From positions 3,479,501 to 3,543,500 of the forward strand of contig NC_091018.1 in the NCBI RefSeq assembly GCF_041296385.1: a DNA stretch of 64,000 nt. Reading direction: 5' to 3'. This stretch comes from Aphelocoma coerulescens (Eukaryota > Chordata > Aves > Passeriformes > Corvidae). The position numbers and the translations under genes were made by a program. The notes beneath the pieces are model-generated. The model worked only from the letters and a program-made list of their open reading frames with translations, searched no databases and was not told the origin of the DNA. Shown piece by piece: positions 59,970-64,000 of this stretch; position 1 is the stretch's first letter, and the number at the start of each line of letters is the position of its first letter.

Positions 59970-60319
59970 ACATTCTGTAAACCAAGATAGAACCATCCAG
60001 GAGAAGGCTCCTTGGTGAAAGGGGGGCTCATTGGAGGCTCTCACTGGGGAATCTTTGATAGATATGCTAATTAATAAGACCTATAATGTAAGACCAATAT
60101 AACCAGATCTTTTGAAGGGTGTGCATTGCAGGGTGCATTTCGATGCATATGACCTGGATGTGTGCACCTAAGGATCCTTAAAATAAATACCAAGGTAAAA
60201 TCCCTTTTGCCTTCTAACCGTGTCTGACTCTTGGTTTTAAGACCAGGAAAAGGCATCTCCGAGTATTTATGAACTCGGGTAACTCCGAATATTTATTCTC
60301 CTTCAACTTTTCTGTTACA
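59970..60319 (+). mobile_element. Probable ERVL-type LTR, boundaries approximate
   Basis: In order: an AGACCAATATAACC (CCAAT/TATA-like) stretch near 60090, GGTGCATTTCGATGCATATG, GTGTGCACCTAAGGATCCTT, an AATAAA signal at 60182-60187 in AAATAAATACCAAGG, then TGTCTGACTCTTGGTTTTAA and repeated CTCCGAGTATTTATG / CTCCGAATATTTATT in the U5-like part. This matches the 3' half of bird ERVL LTRs as I remember them. A possible end is TGTTACA at 60313-60319. No convincing start or target-site duplication was found. Confidence 0.5.
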
Positions 60320-63300
60320 AAAGGAGCAGACACTTGATATTTGGTCTAATAAGGATATTTCTCTCTACTTCTAAAAGAGTCTGCAAAGAAACTCATTTTC
60401 TCCTGCTGTTTTAAGACAGAATTTTCAGGTCTCTAGGGCTGGTGCTCTGGGTTGTTTCACGGGCATTAGAATGCCATTACAAAAAAATAAAAGCATACAG
60501 CTTGGAGCTGAGCTCTCCTGAGGTCCTCTCAAAACCACTGAGGAACCCTGAGCAAAGGGATGTTCTTTTGTACTGCTCTTTCACGTCTGAAAGCATTTCT
60601 GCTTTAATTCATTCTCTTTACTTCTGCTGTGCTGGGTATTATTATAGTCTAGTGAGTTACTGAAAGTGGGAAATGCCAAACAAACAGGTGTCAGACTTCA
60701 AAAGAAGCATTTGTCAGGACTTAATGTTCTGAAGCTAAAGGCGACAGCTCAACCTAAATAAGCTCTTCTCAACAGGATTTAAGTTTTCCTAATAAAAAAG
60801 TAATAACAGAAAGTAAAGTGCAAATCCAACAGCCTAGAGAGTGGAAGGCTTAGAAAAATGAGCACCATCTGACATGATATCTTGATTTAAAGCCAGCTTG
60901 TACTATAGTGCTCAAAGTCTAAGGGGTCCACCATTCCCACATCTTTTCTCACATTACTGTGTCTGTTTCAAGTTCGGTTTTGAAGGATGTACCTACCTGT
61001 AATTTCCACGTAGGACCAGTCAGGAATTTCAATCAACGCAGTACTTAGTAGGACTTTTCCCATCTCAGAAGTGCAGCCTTGCATGTAGGTGGGTTGGAGC
61101 CAAGGCTGAACTAAACTGGGGAGTCCACATCAGCAAAGGCAGCAGCAGCAGCTGAGCTGTGTGGGCTCAGAGGATCCCACTCCTATTCTCCTTCTCTCTT
61201 TGAAGCAGAGATCGTGGCAGTCGTAATTCCATCTCCCAGCAAGCTGAGTGCAGGGACAGAGAGAGGCTGGGATGTTTGCTTTTCACTAATATTACTCGAT
61301 GCAGTATTGTATTTCAGGTAGAGCCATCTTTTCTATCAGCTCCAGCAAACATTGCTGTGTTTGTTCAGGCATCCCCTAATTAAAAGGCACCGACTCTGAT
61401 GGAAACAGTCAAATGAAACGTGCTCACAGTGTGCATTTTCCCAATATATTTGGATTTATCCATCAAACAAATGTCTCTTGTGATTCCTCATGACCAGCAA
61501 CTCAGGAATCAGATGTGAATGCCTGGATCAGTCTGCAGCATGACAATTTTTGGTAAGGAAAAATAAAATCTGACCCTTGCAGCATTGCTAAGCAATGACT
61601 GATCTGGGCTGAAGCACAGATGTACACAAAGGCACAGGAGAGCACTCACATATATTGATGAGATTATTTGTGGGCTTCTGGCATGCATGTGATTACTGTT
61701 TTGGCTGGAACAGATGCACTCAAAGAGGAGTCTGTGTGTGTCTGTGTAACCATGCCACGTCAAGGAGCCTTTAAAAATCAGGTTTGAAGACATGGGGATA
61801 AGGAGCTACAGATTATTATCCTTACAACGATGGGGAAAAAGCAGAAATATCTGTATGCAAGGGAAAAAAAATCCATGTGCTGTGCTGGAGTGTCTGCTTT
61901 CCAGAAGAGCACAGTTCCATCTTCTGTCTTTGCAGCCTTTGTCTATGATGGATGGTGGGACTCAAAGTCCTTCATAAATTTGAGTGGCAAAGCCCCCGAC
62001 ACAATAAAAATAGCTGAATTTTACTGCTCTTCACCCCTGAGTGGCTCCTGTCCAGTTCTTTCCTCATGGTTGTGTTCTGTGCATGTCCACCTTAGCAGAG
62101 GCAAGAGGTTTCTGTGAGGATGAGCAAAGGATACATTTTTCTGCAGGTGTTGTGTTGATACATTCTCAACATATTCTGGGTGTTGTTCTGGGTGTTCAGT
62201 GGACAATGTACCAAAAATATCTTCATAAAATTTTGCTCATATAAGAAAAACGTCTCTCGAGATGACAAAGTAATACAAGAATTTTGTTTAAGAGCTGTGT
62301 TTAATTTGTCAGTGATTTTGTTTGCTGGTGCCTTCTGATAGCTGGAATAAATTGTATTTTTTGACTCCATCTTGTGATTTTACAACTTTTTTTCAGTTCT
62401 TGCATCAAAACAACCAGTATGCTTTCTTATTCTTCCTAGGGTTACTTTTTCCTGGTTTTATTATTCATTAATACACTTGGTTTCCTAACATCATTGCAAG
62501 AAAATTAAGATTATAGATATCTATATAGATATATACACAATTTTCCCTTGGTATATGTGTGTATCCATTTATCTTCTGCCTTGAATGTCTCATGGGCATT
62601 TGAGTGTGATGGCTTCTGGCTCCTGCTCAGTGTAGACAGAGTTTGCAATGTTACCAGGAAACCCCAAATGAAAGATTAGCAATTGCACAATTGTGATTTT
62701 TAGATGTAAAATGTGAATGTCTCCTCATAAACACAAATTCAGGAATCTCTTTCACTGCACTACAATTCATCCCATCAACTTTCCAGCTCTGTTTCAAATT
62801 AAGGACCAAGGGAAAACCTTGCATATGTCCTGATATAATTAACTCCGTGTTATTATTTCCTTTTCCTTGCTGGAAACAGATCACCTCAGACTTTCAAAAA
62901 CATGGGAGAGATTTCTGGAAGGTAATTCCAGCTGCCATAATTAAAATGTAACCATTACAAGGAATCCAAAAGAAGCTGCACAAGTAACTGTACAGCCCTA
63001 ACCACAGCAGTCTGTTGGGTCCATTTGTAATACTTGATAAAATCAATACATTTAAAGAGAAGGAAAGCAGAAGTTACAAATGTAGAATTCCAGTGAAATG
63101 GTTCCATGCATAATTGCTGCCCTATAAATGAACAATAGCATCTCATATTCTACCCTTTTTAATACAAGTCAGTGTTAGAAGTTGTGTTCTCTGGGCTGGA
63201 AAAGATGGAAATTGGATCTAAATTATGGATGTTTTCCACTGACCTGTATGGTAAATGATCAAGTCTATAGACGTCTCATGCAATAGAGATGTCTGCTCTG

Positions 63301-64000
63301 CATATATTTTTTAAGAGAACTGTATGAATATTCAGGAATGGTTGTTTCTCCTATTTCAAAGCATAAAAGCAATAGAGCTGTTCAGCTGTCTCTACATAAA
63401 GCATTTCTCCCAAGGTCAGAGGGAGAGGTCAGAGCCAAAATAAAAGTCACTCCTGAGAGTGATTTGCCACGTGATCTTTTCTGTGTTTTGAAAGGTCAGA
63501 GTCTGTGTGGGACAAATTTAATAAACTGATCCCAGAAGTATTGCATCCAATTTCCGAGGAAACATTCCAGAATGCCAGAATTAGGATTCTGCTACACTGA
63601 AATGCCAATTGGTTTGTGATGTTTTGTCTTATAATTATGAGGGTGGCTCAGCTCCAGCTGAACCAATGATTGTTATGTCCCTTCTCAAAGAGAAAAAAGG
63701 TTATCTAAAATGTCTGAACGCTGATATTAGAAATGGTTCAAAGTGGTAACTTGGATCTGCTTTCTTCTTTTCTGTACTGAACTTGACAAAAGAGTGAATG
63801 GTACCAATAAGGAGCATAACACCATTAACCACCTGCTGTACAATCAGCATCTGAAGGACTCTGCACCTTCTGAGAAGCACTGGATGGGCATTTCCACTGC
63901 ATGCAGAAAATGACCTGATTGAAGCTGAGAGTCTCGGGTCCTTTCTGATGTTCCTATCAAAATAAGGATCTTTTTAAAAGGAAAAGGAAGAACTGAGGTA
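60320..64000. other. Unique AT-rich sequence, nothing recognised
   Basis: No gene, RNA or identifiable repeat. Overlapping short frames at 61790-62370 (95 aa plus, 92 aa minus) have no domain. A small AT-rich low-complexity patch lies at 62510-62570. Confidence 0.6.

Overview
This window looks like a stretch of bird nuclear genome, probably a songbird (passerine). The support is a scatter of CR1 LINE fragments, several with the characteristic avian 3' end (the ATTCTGTGA/ATTCTATGA-type tail beside the 'CCTTCCAACCCAAACCAT' stretch), plus avian-type endogenous retrovirus LTRs with no mammalian Alu, L1 or B1-like sequence. The DNA between repeats is AT-rich and unique. I find no recognisable protein-coding gene, rRNA, tRNA or CRISPR array. 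All open frames are short or lie inside repeats, and none shows a family I can name. The window is best read as intergenic DNA or the inside of a very large intron.

Layout. 0-17 kb: unique AT-rich sequence with a possible LTR edge at the extreme left, CA/TA and TA microsatellites (10.0 and 15.6 kb) and a 47-bp tandem duplication (13.9 kb). 17-20.6 kb: two antisense CR1 tails (17.28 and 17.87 kb), then a 560-bp ERVL-like LTR (20.06-20.62 kb) whose left edge and preceding purine tract are caught in a 57-bp tandem duplication. 22-26 kb: unique sequence with three hairpin-forming palindromes and several long A/T runs. 26.4-26.84 kb: two CR1 pieces in head-to-head orientation, best explained as one insertion with a 5' inversion. 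27-33 kb: unique sequence with a few conserved-looking blocks. 33.25-33.70 kb: a complete solo LTR with a 6-bp target-site duplication and an alpharetrovirus-like promoter/polyadenylation layout. 35.9 kb: a near-identical 67-bp tandem duplication. 38.8-39.2 kb: a probable antisense LTR. 40.6 and 43.9-44.5 kb: antisense CR1 copies, the second about 650 bp long. 51.65 kb: an antisense LTR 3' end, with an 18-G run 0.5 kb beyond it. 56.12-56.70 kb: a striking 51-bp minisatellite of 11 complete copies and a partial twelfth, just 5' of a sense CR1 3' end (56.76-57.13 kb). 59.97-60.32 kb: another probable LTR.

There are no genes here to form a pathway. The content is the history of transposable elements and local tandem duplications. 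The best candidates for a second look are the minisatellite (its 51-bp period keeps four reading frames open), the inverted CR1, the duplication across a retroviral purine-tract/U3 boundary, and the intact 6-bp-flanked solo LTR. Repeat identities come from recalled family consensus features, not from a search. Repeat boundaries are approximate unless stated.
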